Origin: DASQUK01 sp963813485
Lineage (GTDB): Bacteria; Actinomycetota; Acidimicrobiia; Acidimicrobiales; VFJN01
Assembly: GCA_963813485.1 (NCBI GenBank)
Contig: CAWEZE010000023.1
Span: 77,859 to 141,858, forward strand
Length of the DNA: 64,000 bases
Reading direction: 5' to 3'
Below the pieces are notes generated by a model. It was given only the letters and a program-made list of their open reading frames with translations. It ran no database searches and was not told the origin of the DNA. Below, piece after piece: positions 1-7,792 of the stretch (its first letter is position 1; the number at the start of each line of letters is the position of its first letter). Position numbers and translations under genes: made by a program.

Positions 1-42
1 CGCCTGACCGCGCGAGCGCGTCGGCTGCGGCATGCTCTCGCC

Positions 43-1133
43 ATGGCGAACTCCTTCCAGGTGACGATCGACGCGGCGGGCCCCCGAGCGCTGGGGACGT
101 TCTGGTGCGACGTGCTCGGCTACGTCGAACAGCCCCCGCCCCCCGGCTTCGACACGTGGGAGGGCGCCCTCGACGCCATGGGTATCGACCGCTCCGACCC
201 AGATCGGGCCTTCGCCATCGTCGATCCGGAGGGGGTCGGGCCGCGGGTGTTCTTCCAGAAGGTCCCGTATAATTATAATAGAAAGAAGTTAAGTGATAAA
301 GCTCGCTCCCATCGACTGCGCGGAGGTTGTCGCCGTACTAGGAGAGAGAGAAAAGAAAAAAAGAGAAAAACGACGACTAAAAGGAAGAGAAAAAAAGAAA
401 AGAAGATGAAAAAAAAGAAAAGAAGAAAGAGAAAGAAAGGAAGAGAAAGATACGAAAAGACTGGACAGACGGAAAAGAGCACAACGAACTAGACAGAAAC
501 GCTGAGGCGACGGCCGACGGAACGAGGCGACGACGAGAGGCGAGCGGAAGAACACAACAGGGCGGTGCGAGGGGACGCCTGCAGAGAGCGAGGAAGGGAC
601 GGAGAGACGAGAGAAAGAGAAGAAAAAGGAAGAAAGAAACGGGGCGAAGAGGAAGGAAGAAGAGAAAGGAAAAAAGAGAGAAGAACGATGGAAAAAACAG
701 GAAGGAGCGAAGAAAGGAAGAGAGCAACGGAGAGCAAAGCTGCGCTACGAACGGAGCTGGGAGATCGAGGAACAACGAGAGGATCTCGGAAACGGCACAC
801 ACCGGAAGACTGGACGCAGCACCGCCGACCGGGCCCTCTGGCTGATCGCTGGACTGCGCGTCGTGAACGATCGCTCAAGGCTAGGATGTAGGGCCGCAGC
901 GACGCCGAACCGCGACCCGTGGGGCTGACGGAAGCAGGGTGTGAGTGAATCTGGAGGGCAAGACGGCCAAGAACCGCGTCCACCTCGACGTGCGGGTGGG
1001 GGCCGACTTGATGCACGAGCGGGCCGACGCGCTCGTCGCGCTGGGGGCGACGGTCGTCGGCGAGTTCGACGAGCCCGGGGGCCACTGGATCACCCTGCTC
1101 GACCCCGAGGGCAACGAGTTCTGCATCCAGTAG
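43..1133 (+). pseudogene. VOC (glyoxalase-like) family protein, split by an insertion
   Basis: The two ends of one small vicinal-oxygen-chelate protein are visible. The N-terminal part (43-267) starts MANSFQVTIDAAGPRAL and stops at FFQKVP. The C-terminal part (954-1133) resumes with EGKTAKNRVHLDV and ends DPEGNEFCIQ. Joining 267 to 954 restores frame exactly and gives a 134-residue protein, the usual size for actinobacterial glyoxalase-like proteins. Family members are metal-dependent lyases, dioxygenases or resistance proteins; the substrate here cannot be told. As written, translation runs into a lysine/arginine-rich stretch and stops at 492, so the gene is disrupted or the insert is an assembly artefact. 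Confidence 0.75.
268..953. other. 686-bp purine-rich, T-poor insert inside the VOC gene
   Basis: This stretch has no recognisable protein or RNA. From about 341 to 780 the + strand is roughly 85 percent purine by hand count with only a few percent T, unlike the flanking GC-rich coding DNA. It contains a 15-nt direct repeat (391-405 and 411-425). The left edge is AT-rich (tataattataata) and the last 100 bases return to ordinary composition. I see no terminal inverted repeat, target-site duplication or transposase. Reading frames in it are only low-complexity polybasic strings and are not called as genes. Confidence 0.7.
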
Positions 1134-1153
1134 CAGGAATCTGGTGGTGGTGC

Positions 1154-1630
1154 TCAGACCCGCTTGGGGACATTGCCCGCCAGGGTGCACATCACCCGCA
1201 TCACCCGGTGTCCGGTGTCGGCCGTCGGGGCGAACATCAGCGGGCAACCCCCGTCGATGACCTTGATGCCGTGCTGCCGGCCGTAGTCGGATGCCGCCTT
1301 GGAAACGCTTCCAGCTCCGAAGGCCCGGTGCATCCACACGTGCGCGATGCCCAGTTCAGCGCACTCGCGCATCGTCGCGTCCGCCGTCTCGGGCCTGGTG
1401 GCGATCACGACCGCGTCGACACCGCCGGGGATCGACTTGAGGTCGTGGTAGCACGCGTCGCCTTCGACCTCATCGGCGTTGGGGTTGACGGCGGACACCT
1501 CGTAGCCGCGCTCGCGTAGCCGCCGGTACACGACATTGCTGCCGTGGTCACGCGGGTTCCGGGATACGCCGGTGACGGCAATCCGCCGGTTGGCGAGGAA
1601 CTCCGCTGCGGCTTCCCTGATCTTCTCCAT
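1154..1630 (-). CDS. CoA-binding (YccU-type) Rossmann protein
   Basis: This is a 158-residue single-domain protein of the CoA-binding family related to the N-terminal domain of succinyl-CoA synthetase. It shows the nucleotide-binding start AVTGVSRNPRDHGS near residue 18, VSAVNPNADEVEG near 46, and the C-terminal GCPLMF motif. Family members bind CoA and are thought to be regulatory or to handle acylated cofactors; no reaction is assigned. The ATG at 1630 is chosen because a strong Shine-Dalgarno (aggagaggagg) precedes it; an upstream in-frame start at 1699 lacks one. A DosR-like palindrome lies about 110 bp upstream, and a UspA gene follows on the same strand beyond it. Confidence 0.85.
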   Translation of the reverse strand: MEKIREAAAEFLANRRIAVTGVSRNPRDHGSNVVYRRLRERGYEVSAVNPNADEVEGDACYHDLKSIPGGVDAVVIATRPETADATMRECAELGIAHVWMHRAFGAGSVSKAASDYGRQHGIKVIDGGCPLMFAPTADTGHRVMRVMCTLAGNVPKRV

Positions 1631-1736
1631 GACTCCTCCTCTCCTGCACGGAGGCTCGGTCCTGTGCGCATGCCTCCACTGCCGTCCACGGTGCGGCAAC
1701 CGGCCGCCCCGTGGTCAGGGGCCAACGGCACGCGGC

Positions 1737-1756
1737 TGGGGGACCTTGGTCCCCGG
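1737..1756. promoter_or_regulatory. DosR/DevR-like palindromic box (candidate)
   Basis: A perfect 7-bp inverted repeat, ggggacc-tt-ggtcccc (1739-1754), lies between the UspA stop and the CoA-binding start. Against the published mycobacterial DosR consensus (TTSGGGACTWWAGTCCCSAA) I count 15 of 20 matches, including every base of GGGAC and GTCCC. Tandem UspA and PPOX genes are typical DosR-regulon members, which fits the neighbourhood. No DosR gene is in the window. It could also be an unrelated operator or a short hairpin. Confidence 0.35.
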
Positions 1757-1815
1757 CGCTGGGCTGCGGACCGGTCAGAGATAGCCGAGACGGCGGGCTT
1801 CAGCGTGCCGCCGGC

Positions 1816-2769
1816 TCATGACCGCGGGCTCGCCGATGCCCGCTCGGGATGGTCGTCCCTGTTGGGGCAGAGGTGCACGGGCCCGGCGGCATCGGGCACG
1901 ACCAGCGTCGGCCGTCGGGCCCTGTCGGCGACCGTTCGGGCCACGCTGCCCAGCAGCAGCTCGCGCGGGCCACCGCGGCCGCGGGTCCCGACCACCATGA
2001 GGTCCGCGTCCACGTCGTCCGCCACCTCCAGCAGCGTCGCTGCCGGGTCGCCCGAGCGCACGATCACCTGCACGCCGACGTCCCGCGCCCGCACACCCCG
2101 TACCTCCGCCTCGAGCAGCGCCATGGCCGCTTCGGCCACCCGTCCCTGATGCCCGTCGCCGGGCTCGGTCGGCTCATCCAGCGGGAACGGCGGCACGTAC
2201 TCCACGACCTCGAGCACGCTCAGCGATCCACCCAGCGCGACCGCCAGGTCCGCCCCCAGCTCGAGCGCGGCCCGCGAGGCCTGGGAATGGTCGACGCCGA
2301 CGAGCACGTGGCGGAGGCGGAGCGCGTCAGCGGCGGCCGCCTCTGGGCGACGGTCGGGCACGACCAGCACCGGCACCCGAGCCGCCTGCAGCAAATGGAG
2401 GCTGGTGGAACCGAGGGCGAGCTCCGGTCTGTCTCCGACGCCGCGGCTCCCGACCACGAGCAGGTCGGCGTGCTCGTCCTCGATGGCGGCGAGGAGGACG
2501 TCGACCGGATCGCCGTCGCGCACCTCGACGCGGTGCAGGCCACGCGATCGTGCCAACGGCGCGCACCACGTCCGTTCGACGAGGGCGCACAGGGTCCTGC
2601 GCCAGGACCGAGCCGACGCGTCGGGATCGTGCCACCGATCCAGCAGCCCGAGGGCGTGGATCGCCACGACCTCGGCGGCGAGCGCCTCGCCGAGCCCGGT
2701 GGCCCAGCGCAGGGCCTCCCGCGAGGTGGCGGATCCATCGACGCCCACCACGATCCGAGTTCCTTCCAT
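1816..2769 (-). CDS. Tandem-domain universal stress protein (UspA)
   Basis: The protein has 317 residues and two UspA domains. The first starts MEGTRIVVGVDGS and carries G-x2-G-x9-G-S as GSRG...LGS. The second starts LRHVLVGVDHSQ and carries GTRGRGGPRELLLGS. Both glycine-rich ATP-binding loops are intact, so it is probably an ATP-binding Usp. Tandem Usps in actinobacteria are induced under hypoxia, nitric oxide or stationary phase. The ATG at 2769 places the first beta strand at the N-terminus, as usual; longer in-frame starts exist to 2820. The PPOX gene upstream on the same strand reads into this gene in another frame. Confidence 0.9.
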   Translation of the reverse strand: MEGTRIVVGVDGSATSREALRWATGLGEALAAEVVAIHALGLLDRWHDPDASARSWRRTLCALVERTWCAPLARSRGLHRVEVRDGDPVDVLLAAIEDEHADLLVVGSRGVGDRPELALGSTSLHLLQAARVPVLVVPDRRPEAAAADALRLRHVLVGVDHSQASRAALELGADLAVALGGSLSVLEVVEYVPPFPLDEPTEPGDGHQGRVAEAAMALLEAEVRGVRARDVGVQVIVRSGDPAATLLEVADDVDADLMVVGTRGRGGPRELLLGSVARTVADRARRPTLVVPDAAGPVHLCPNRDDHPERASASPRS

Positions 2770-3320
2770 GCCATCAGCGTCGCCAGCCGCGGCCGGCGAC
2801 GCCAGGGTCGAAGGTCCCACGCCGCTTGCGGCTTGGCGCTAGCCCCGTGGGCTGGCCCCCGGCGACCGGCGGTCGCCGGTACGGAGCGGTCGCGTGCCCA
2901 TCGAGGGTCGAAGGTCCTCGAGCGCGGCGGGTCGATCCGGCGACCGGTGAGCCGATCGGGGACCAGCCGCATCCAGTGCGCCTTGTCACCGCCGGGCCAC
3001 GGATCTATCGCCAGCCGGCGCACCCGTTCGAAGGTGGCGGCGTCGTAGTGGGTCACCTCTTCGAGCCGGCCCGTGGCGACGACGCTCCAGCCCGCACGGC
3101 CGGCGTGGTCGAACCTGTCGACCTCGAAGCTGGCCCGGGCCCGCGGGCCATGGGCCAGCTTGGTTCCCGGGTCGGTGCGGAAGACGATGGTGTCGCCGTC
3201 GAGCGCGTAGTTCACCGGGAAGATCGCCGGGGTGCTCCCGGCGATCACGGCGAGGCGGCCGATGTCGTCGTCCGCCAGCAGGCGCAGGCACTGGTCACGA
3301 TCGAGAACGCGCAGTTCCAT
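2220..3320 (-). CDS. PPOX (pyridoxamine 5'-phosphate oxidase-like) split-barrel protein; 3' end uncertain
   Basis: The first ~145 residues are a PPOX/NimA-like flavin- or F420-binding split barrel: MELRVLDRDQCLRLL, GRLAVIAG, FPVNYALDGDTIVFRTDPGTKL, then GWSVVATGRLEEV and VTGRR-type ending DRLTGRRIDPP. The ATG at 3320 is diverging from a paralogous gene at 3474. As sequenced, the frame stays open to 2220 and overlaps the UspA gene by 550 bp, which is implausible. A single +1 shift after the domain would end the gene at 2774, just before the UspA start at 2769. I read the domain as real and the tail as a probable frameshift artefact. Confidence 0.6.
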   Translation of the reverse strand: MELRVLDRDQCLRLLADDDIGRLAVIAGSTPAIFPVNYALDGDTIVFRTDPGTKLAHGPRARASFEVDRFDHAGRAGWSVVATGRLEEVTHYDAATFERVRRLAIDPWPGGDKAHWMRLVPDRLTGRRIDPPRSRTFDPRWARDRSVPATAGRRGPAHGASAKPQAAWDLRPWRRRPRLATLMAWKELGSWWASMDPPPRGRPCAGPPGSARRSPPRSWRSTPSGCWIGGTIPTRRLGPGAGPCAPSSNGRGARRWHDRVACTASRCATAIRSTSSSPPSRTSTPTCSWSGAAASETDRSSPSVPPASICCRRLGCRCWSCPTVAQRRPPLTRSASATCSSASTIPRPRGPRSSWGRTWRSRWVDR

Positions 3321-3473
3321 GGCCCGATCATCGGAGGCCGCGCCTCCCCGGCGGCAGTGCCGAAGGTCCCGATCGACGCGACGCTCGGTCTTCGCGTTGG
3401 GGCCGTTTGCCCCTGCCGACCGGCGGGTGGACAGCCCACGATCGAGGTGAAGCCACCGCCCAAGGAGGACCTC

Positions 3474-4562
3474 ATGGGCGCGATCGACGGACGAACCTGG
3501 CTCGAGCACATGAGCCCGGCCGAGTGCTGGAGGCTCCTGGCGTCGACCCCGGTCGGGCGGATCGGCGTCCTCAACGACAGCGCCCCCGAGATCTACCCGG
3601 TGAACCACGTCGTGGACCGCGACACGATCGTCTTCCGCACCGACGCCGGTAGCAAGCTTCGGGGCCTGACCCGCAGCCCCGCCGTCTGCTACGAGGTCGA
3701 TGCCGTCGTGGCGGACGATGCGACCGGGTGGAGCGTGCTCGTCAAGGGGCGGGCGGTCGAGGTCGACGATCCCGACGACGTCCGCCACGTCGCCCAACTC
3801 CCGCTGCGACATTGGGCCGTGGGGCACAAGCTCCACTGGATCCGGATCCTGCCCTCCGAGGTGACTGGCCGGCGCATCTGGAATCGCAGGACGGCGGAGT
3901 CGACCGCCCCCCGCGGAGGGACCGTCGCTGCGCCGGACCGCCCATCGCGTCCGACGTCTGTGCTGACCGGCTCGGTCACACGCCTCGACGCCACCGAAAC
4001 GGTGCCGCGGCCACCCCAGGATCCCGCGTCACCCACGTGCCGTCAGCCCGAGCTGGGCCGCCAGGGCCTGAAGGGCCTCGACCTGGCGGGCTGGTTCGTA
4101 GCCGACGATGTTGAGGTCCCAGACGAACTCGTCGATGCCGATATCGCGCGCCCGTTCGAGGTCGTCGACGATCTGGGGCTCGGTCCACGTCGTTGGCGGC
4201 GTGGCGTGTTCGGCGTCGGCGAGCATGGGACCGCCTCGGGCGACGATCGGCCCCGTACCGCCGGCCGTCCGGTACCACTCGATCTGGTTGAGCGTGTCGT
4301 CCCAGTTGCGGAATCCCACCGTGAAGCCGTCGCCGAGGCGCGCCGCCCTCTCCACCGCGGGCCTGGCCACACCGCCGATGAAGACCTGGATCCCGCCGTC
4401 CAGCGGCTTGGGTCCGATCTTCGAGCGAGGAATGCGGTAGTGGTCGCCCCGGTACTCGACCGGGTCCGGCCCCCAGCACGCTCGCATCGCCGCCACACAT
4501 TCCTCGAAGCGGGCAGCCCGACCCGTCGCGCCGACGCCGGTTGCCTCGAACTCCTCCGGTAG
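3474..4562 (+). CDS. PPOX split-barrel protein, paralogue; 3' end uncertain
   Basis: The ATG at 3474 follows a strong Shine-Dalgarno (aaggagg). Residues 1-140 form a PPOX domain close in sequence to the divergent neighbour: SPAECWRLLASTPVGRIGVL, EIYPVNHVVDRDTIVFRTDAG, ATGWSVLVKGRAVEVDD and SEVTGRRIW. Such proteins bind FMN, heme or F420, and many act as reductases of small aromatic or nitro substrates. The frame stays open to 4562, 534 bp into the opposite-strand LLM gene. A +1 shift after residue ~140 would give a stop at 3966, in the gap. The extension past about residue 145 has no recognisable domain. Confidence 0.6.
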   Translation: MGAIDGRTWLEHMSPAECWRLLASTPVGRIGVLNDSAPEIYPVNHVVDRDTIVFRTDAGSKLRGLTRSPAVCYEVDAVVADDATGWSVLVKGRAVEVDDPDDVRHVAQLPLRHWAVGHKLHWIRILPSEVTGRRIWNRRTAESTAPRGGTVAAPDRPSRPTSVLTGSVTRLDATETVPRPPQDPASPTCRQPELGRQGLKGLDLAGWFVADDVEVPDELVDADIARPFEVVDDLGLGPRRWRRGVFGVGEHGTASGDDRPRTAGRPVPLDLVERVVPVAESHREAVAEARRPLHRGPGHTADEDLDPAVQRLGSDLRARNAVVVAPVLDRVRPPARSHRRHTFLEAGSPTRRADAGCLELLR

Positions 4563-4943
4563 CCAGCCCAGACCAAGGCCGACGTCGACGCGCCCGCCGG
4601 AGAGGTGATCGAGCGTCGCCAGGCGGCGGGCGAGCACGATCGGTTGCTGGAAGAGGGGGACGACGACGTCGGTCCGCAGGCGGATGCCGCTGGTCTTCGC
4701 GGCGACCCAGCTGAGGCTCTCGATCGCGTCGTAGAACGGCCAGTCCGGCAGGCCGAAGTCATTGCTCCAACCGGGAGCCGCGGGCAGCAGCAGGCGCTCG
4801 GACAGGCTGACGCTGCTGTACCCCAGCCGGTCGGCAGCGGTTGCCACCGCCTCGACCGATGCGGGGCCTGCGTGCGCACCGCCGATCGGGAGGCCGACCC
4901 CGACAGCCGGCCAGCGACCGAAGGTCACGGCGGCGTCGCTCAT
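4029..4943 (-). CDS. LLM class F420-dependent oxidoreductase
   Basis: This is a 304-residue luciferase-like TIM-barrel oxidoreductase. Typical elements are the N-terminal VGVGLPIGG strand, SVSLSERLLLP, IRLRTDVVVPLFQQP, the family signature LDHLSGGRVDVGLGLGWLPEEFEATGV and VFIGGVARPAVERAARLGDGF. These enzymes transfer hydride between reduced F420 (or FMN) and small substrates; the substrate is not predictable. The ATG at 4943 overlaps the stop of the SRPBCC gene (ATGA), making it the last gene of an ArsR-SRPBCC-LLM operon. The stop at 4029 faces the PPOX gene. Confidence 0.9.
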   Translation of the reverse strand: MSDAAVTFGRWPAVGVGLPIGGAHAGPASVEAVATAADRLGYSSVSLSERLLLPAAPGWSNDFGLPDWPFYDAIESLSWVAAKTSGIRLRTDVVVPLFQQPIVLARRLATLDHLSGGRVDVGLGLGWLPEEFEATGVGATGRAARFEECVAAMRACWGPDPVEYRGDHYRIPRSKIGPKPLDGGIQVFIGGVARPAVERAARLGDGFTVGFRNWDDTLNQIEWYRTAGGTGPIVARGGPMLADAEHATPPTTWTEPQIVDDLERARDIGIDEFVWDLNIVGYEPARQVEALQALAAQLGLTARG

Positions 4944-5413
4944 CGGTCGCCGAGCCCGGCCTCGAGCGCGGCCCCGAGGGCGTCGACCATGAGGTTCGTG
5001 CCGTGCTCCCGCCCCGCAGGGTCCTCCAGGCCATCGAGGAACGCGCCTTGCTCGGTGAACGTCATCCGGGTGCCGCCGCCGACCGCGGCCAGCTCGATGG
5101 TGGCGAGCGAGACGGAGATGCGTTGCGGGCCGAGGTGGAGGTCGTACGCGTAGACGATCCGTTCGTTCTCGACGATGTCCTGGTAGCGCGCATCGAAGAG
5201 GTGCACGGGCCCCTCGGGAGGGCCTCCCCGATTGATCTCGCGGCCGCCGACGCGGAAGTCGAGGCTGTGCTCGGTGTCGACCCAGTCGGGCGGCATGGTG
5301 AACCAGCGCTCCTTGAGCTCGGGTTCGGCGAAGGCCGCGAACACGGCGCGAGGCGTGACCGGATACGTCCGCTCGATCACGAAGGTGGTATGGGTCACGG
5401 TGCGGTCACTCAT
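4940..5413 (-). CDS. SRPBCC (AHSA1-type) domain protein
   Basis: The protein has 157 residues with the START-like fold of the Aha1 C-terminal-domain family. Visible motifs are FVIERTYPVTPRAVFAAFAEPELKERWF near the start, LDFRVGGREINRGG, and the C-terminal EQGAFLDG with a helical end. The fold makes a deep hydrophobic ligand pocket; in bacteria these genes are usually cotranscribed with ArsR regulators, as here. Its start overlaps the ArsR stop by 8 nt. The ATG at 5413 has a gaggag Shine-Dalgarno; a TTG one codon earlier is possible. Ligand unknown. Confidence 0.88.
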   Translation of the reverse strand: MSDRTVTHTTFVIERTYPVTPRAVFAAFAEPELKERWFTMPPDWVDTEHSLDFRVGGREINRGGPPEGPVHLFDARYQDIVENERIVYAYDLHLGPQRISVSLATIELAAVGGGTRMTFTEQGAFLDGLEDPAGREHGTNLMVDALGAALEAGLGDR

Positions 5414-5771
5414 CAATCGCTCCTCGAGTCGGCTCGGCGCCGGCGGCAGGCTGCGGTCCGAGAACCCTGCCCAACTGGTCGAACGCCCGCTCCCATATGG
5501 CTCGCCGGTCGGCGATCCAGCGGTCGACTGGCCGGAGCGTGTCCAGGTTGATCTCGCAGCGGCGAACCCGCCCCACCTTCTCCGTGCGAACGAGCTCGGC
5601 CGCCTCCAGTACCTGGACGTGCTGCACGACCGCCGCCAGCGTCATGGGCAACGGCCTCGCCAGCTCGGTGACCGATGCGGGGCCCTGGCTCAGCCGCTCG
5701 ACCATGTTGCGGCGGCTCGAATCAGCGAGCGCGTGGAAGACGCGATCCAGCGCCTCGTCTTGCTTAAGCAT
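5406..5771 (-). CDS. ArsR-family winged-helix repressor
   Basis: This 121-residue regulator has a standard ArsR wHTH: LDRVFHALADSSRRNMVERL, the recognition helix region LPMTLAAVVQHVQVLEAAEL, and the wing VRTEKVGRVRRCEIN. There are no clustered cysteines of the metal-sensing type, so it belongs to the SRPBCC-associated, non-metal subgroup. It is the first gene of an operon with the SRPBCC and LLM genes. An inverted repeat 33 bp upstream of the start is the likely autoregulatory operator. Confidence 0.88.
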   Translation of the reverse strand: MLKQDEALDRVFHALADSSRRNMVERLSQGPASVTELARPLPMTLAAVVQHVQVLEAAELVRTEKVGRVRRCEINLDTLRPVDRWIADRRAIWERAFDQLGRVLGPQPAAGAEPTRGAIDE

Positions 5772-5803
5772 CTACTTGACCATAGCGGCGAGGGCAGCGA
5801 CGT

Positions 5804-5819
5804 TCAAGTGATTGCTTGA
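5804..5819. promoter_or_regulatory. Candidate ArsR operator (TCAAG-N6-CTTGA)
   Basis: This 5-bp inverted repeat with a 6-bp spacer lies upstream of the ArsR start. A second TCAAG half-site (as gtcaagtag on the minus strand, 5772-5780) sits next to the start codon. The spacing matches dimeric ArsR recognition. The assignment rests on position and symmetry only. Confidence 0.45.
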
Positions 5820-5926
5820 CTGTTTCGAGCGGCGCCTGGACGAAGCGGATCTCACGTGGTCAATGCCGTCCTGCCGAGGGCCCGTCGAGCTCCGGGCTCT
5901 GCGTGCGACGGGTCAGGCTCCGTCCG

Positions 5927-6301
5927 CTACTCGCCGATGGCGCGGTATCCGGAGCAGAGGATTCTCAGCCAACTGATGCGGCCGTTCTCGACGCCGAAGT
6001 ATGCCTGCTGTTCGACCAGGTACACCCCGTCGGGATTGCTGACACGGAGCAGGTAGGAGACCCTGCTGCGATCGGCGACCGAGCCGAGTTGCACGTCCTC
6101 CAGCGAATCGATGTGGTCGGTGGCCTCGAACCAAGCGCCCAGGAGGATGTCGTCAACCAGTGCCCTTGCCGAGCTCGCTTCCCAGAACCGGCTCGGTGTC
6201 AAGCCCCGGAAGTCGACCTCCGAGTCGAGGAGGTCCAGGAGCGCCGTGGGGTCCTTCTTCGCGAGGGCCTCCGCAAACCGTTCCCCGATCCCGTTGTGCA
6301 T
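5927..6301 (-). CDS. SnoaL/NTF2-like protein
   Basis: This is a 124-residue protein beginning MHNGIGERFAEALAKKD, followed by LLDLLDSEVDFRGLTP and a curved-sheet region VSYLLRVSNPDGVYLVEQQAYF. The pattern (N-terminal helix with an aspartate-rich LLDSEVDFR turn, then alternating strands) is the NTF2-like cone used by SnoaL cyclases, ketosteroid isomerases and many orphan proteins. No catalytic pair is certain. The ATG at 6301 was preferred over an upstream in-frame start at 6358 because the NTF2 fold begins there. It follows the P450 gene on the same strand at a distance of ~95 bp. Confidence 0.7.
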   Translation of the reverse strand: MHNGIGERFAEALAKKDPTALLDLLDSEVDFRGLTPSRFWEASSARALVDDILLGAWFEATDHIDSLEDVQLGSVADRSRVSYLLRVSNPDGVYLVEQQAYFGVENGRISWLRILCSGYRAIGE

Positions 6302-6395
6302 CGCCTGGTCCTCGCATCCTCGAATCCCTCGCCACCGCCGGCACGGTGCCGCCCCCAATAGTGCCTGGTCGGGCGCCGCCCCCGCCCGCGTCGGC

Positions 6396-7643
6396 CTACT
6401 GGCGACGCGAAAGCGCGGGACCGGGGATCACGGGCAGCTCGGAGAGACCACGCAACACGAGCCCGTCGCCGTGATCCCAGTGCAGCTCGCCGACGGGCAC
6501 GGCAAGGCTGAGATCGGGGAAGCGGCGCAGTAATGACGCGAGCGCCAGCTGTCCCTCCATGCGTGCCAGAGCGGCACCGAGACAGTGGTGGATGCCGTGT
6601 CCGAACGCGAGGTGGCGTGTCTCGGCCCGGCCGATGTCGAGCACCTCTGAGCCCTCGTACCGGTCGCCGTCCCGGTTGGCGGACGCCAGGCAGATGATCA
6701 CCTGGGCCCCGACGGGAATCGTCACGTCCCCGATCTCAACCGGCTCGATCGCATACCGAAACGTCGCGTGGGGGACGGGGGCGTCGTAGCGGAGGCACTC
6801 CTCCACGGCCGCGGGAATCCTGCCGGGGTCCGCACGCAACTGGGCAAGTTGCTCTGGGTTGCGAAACAGCGCGACCACGCTGTTGCCGATGAGGCTCGCG
6901 GTCGTGTCGTGCCCGGCCACGATCAACTGGAAGATCGTCGAGAGCAGCTCCTGCGTGTCGAGGCGCTCGTCGCCGTCACGCGCACTGAGCAACCCGCTCA
7001 CAAGGTCGTCGCCCGGGGCGTCCTGCTTCGCCTCGACGAGTGCCTCCAGCATCGCCACCACGGAGTCGGACGCCGCTTTGGCCCGTGCATACGCCGCCGG
7101 CGTGGGCGTGGGGACCAGGAGAGCGGTGAGGCCGCGACCCAGCGGAGCCCGATCGGGCTCGGGCACGCCGAGGAGCTCGCAAATCACCGTGAACGGGAGT
7201 GGAAAGGCGAAGGCCGCAACGAGATCAGCCCGGGCATCGGGCCCGAGCGCGGCGAGATCGTCGAGGAGGTCGTCCACGATGGCCTGCACCCGCGGGCGCA
7301 GCGCCTCGATCCGCCGGGGAGAGAAAGCGGCCGAGACGAGGCGACGGAGCCGAGTGTGGTCCGGCGGGTCGACACTGAGCATGTGCCGGGCAAAGGCCGG
7401 TCCGGGAAGGCCCTCGGCCACGACGCCGGTGTCCATGGCCAGCGCCGCATGCATGTCCTTGGAAAGCCGCGGGTCGTTGAGGGCGGCGCGAGCCTCCTCG
7501 TGGTGGGACACCAGCCAGGCGTCGTGCCCGTCGGCAAGCGTGACCGGATGCACCGCGCCGAGTGCGCGAACGCCGGCGAACAGGGGGAAGGGGTCATCGC
7601 GGTCGTAGGCGCCCCATGCCGCGAGTGCCTCGTGCGTCGTCAA
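6396..7643 (-). CDS. Cytochrome P450
   Basis: This is a full-length 415-residue soluble bacterial P450. The I-helix oxygen-activation motif AGHDTT is at 243-248, the K-helix ExxR at 282-285 (ECLR), and the heme-binding loop FGHGIHHCLG at 347-356 with Cys354 as axial ligand. The VDPPDHTRLRRLVSAAFSP stretch near 91 is typical of CYP105/107-like enzymes. It would need separate ferredoxin and reductase partners, which are not in the window. The substrate is unknown. No obvious operon partner is present except possibly the downstream SnoaL gene. Confidence 0.95.
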   Translation of the reverse strand: MTTHEALAAWGAYDRDDPFPLFAGVRALGAVHPVTLADGHDAWLVSHHEEARAALNDPRLSKDMHAALAMDTGVVAEGLPGPAFARHMLSVDPPDHTRLRRLVSAAFSPRRIEALRPRVQAIVDDLLDDLAALGPDARADLVAAFAFPLPFTVICELLGVPEPDRAPLGRGLTALLVPTPTPAAYARAKAASDSVVAMLEALVEAKQDAPGDDLVSGLLSARDGDERLDTQELLSTIFQLIVAGHDTTASLIGNSVVALFRNPEQLAQLRADPGRIPAAVEECLRYDAPVPHATFRYAIEPVEIGDVTIPVGAQVIICLASANRDGDRYEGSEVLDIGRAETRHLAFGHGIHHCLGAALARMEGQLALASLLRRFPDLSLAVPVGELHWDHGDGLVLRGLSELPVIPGPALSRRQ

Positions 7644-7792
7644 TGGTCAGCCCTTGCCCGCGAGCGCCTGCCGGTCATGGAAGAAGCTTGTCACGACCCG
7701 CCGGCAGGTCTGAAGGCGAGCGCACCCGAGCTGCCGAACGGCTCGGCCCTGCAGGGAGAGCAGGTGCATCCGGGCCGTCGACGATCGTCGTG

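Noticed and set aside
273..891. Long lysine/arginine or serine/leucine frames inside the purine-rich insert
   Set aside because: They reflect base composition only; there is no domain or start signal, and opposite-strand frames are equally open.
2550..3473. Plus-strand extension of the second PPOX gene upstream of 3474
   Set aside because: The upstream frame is antisense to UspA and the first PPOX gene, and a strong Shine-Dalgarno sits at 3474.
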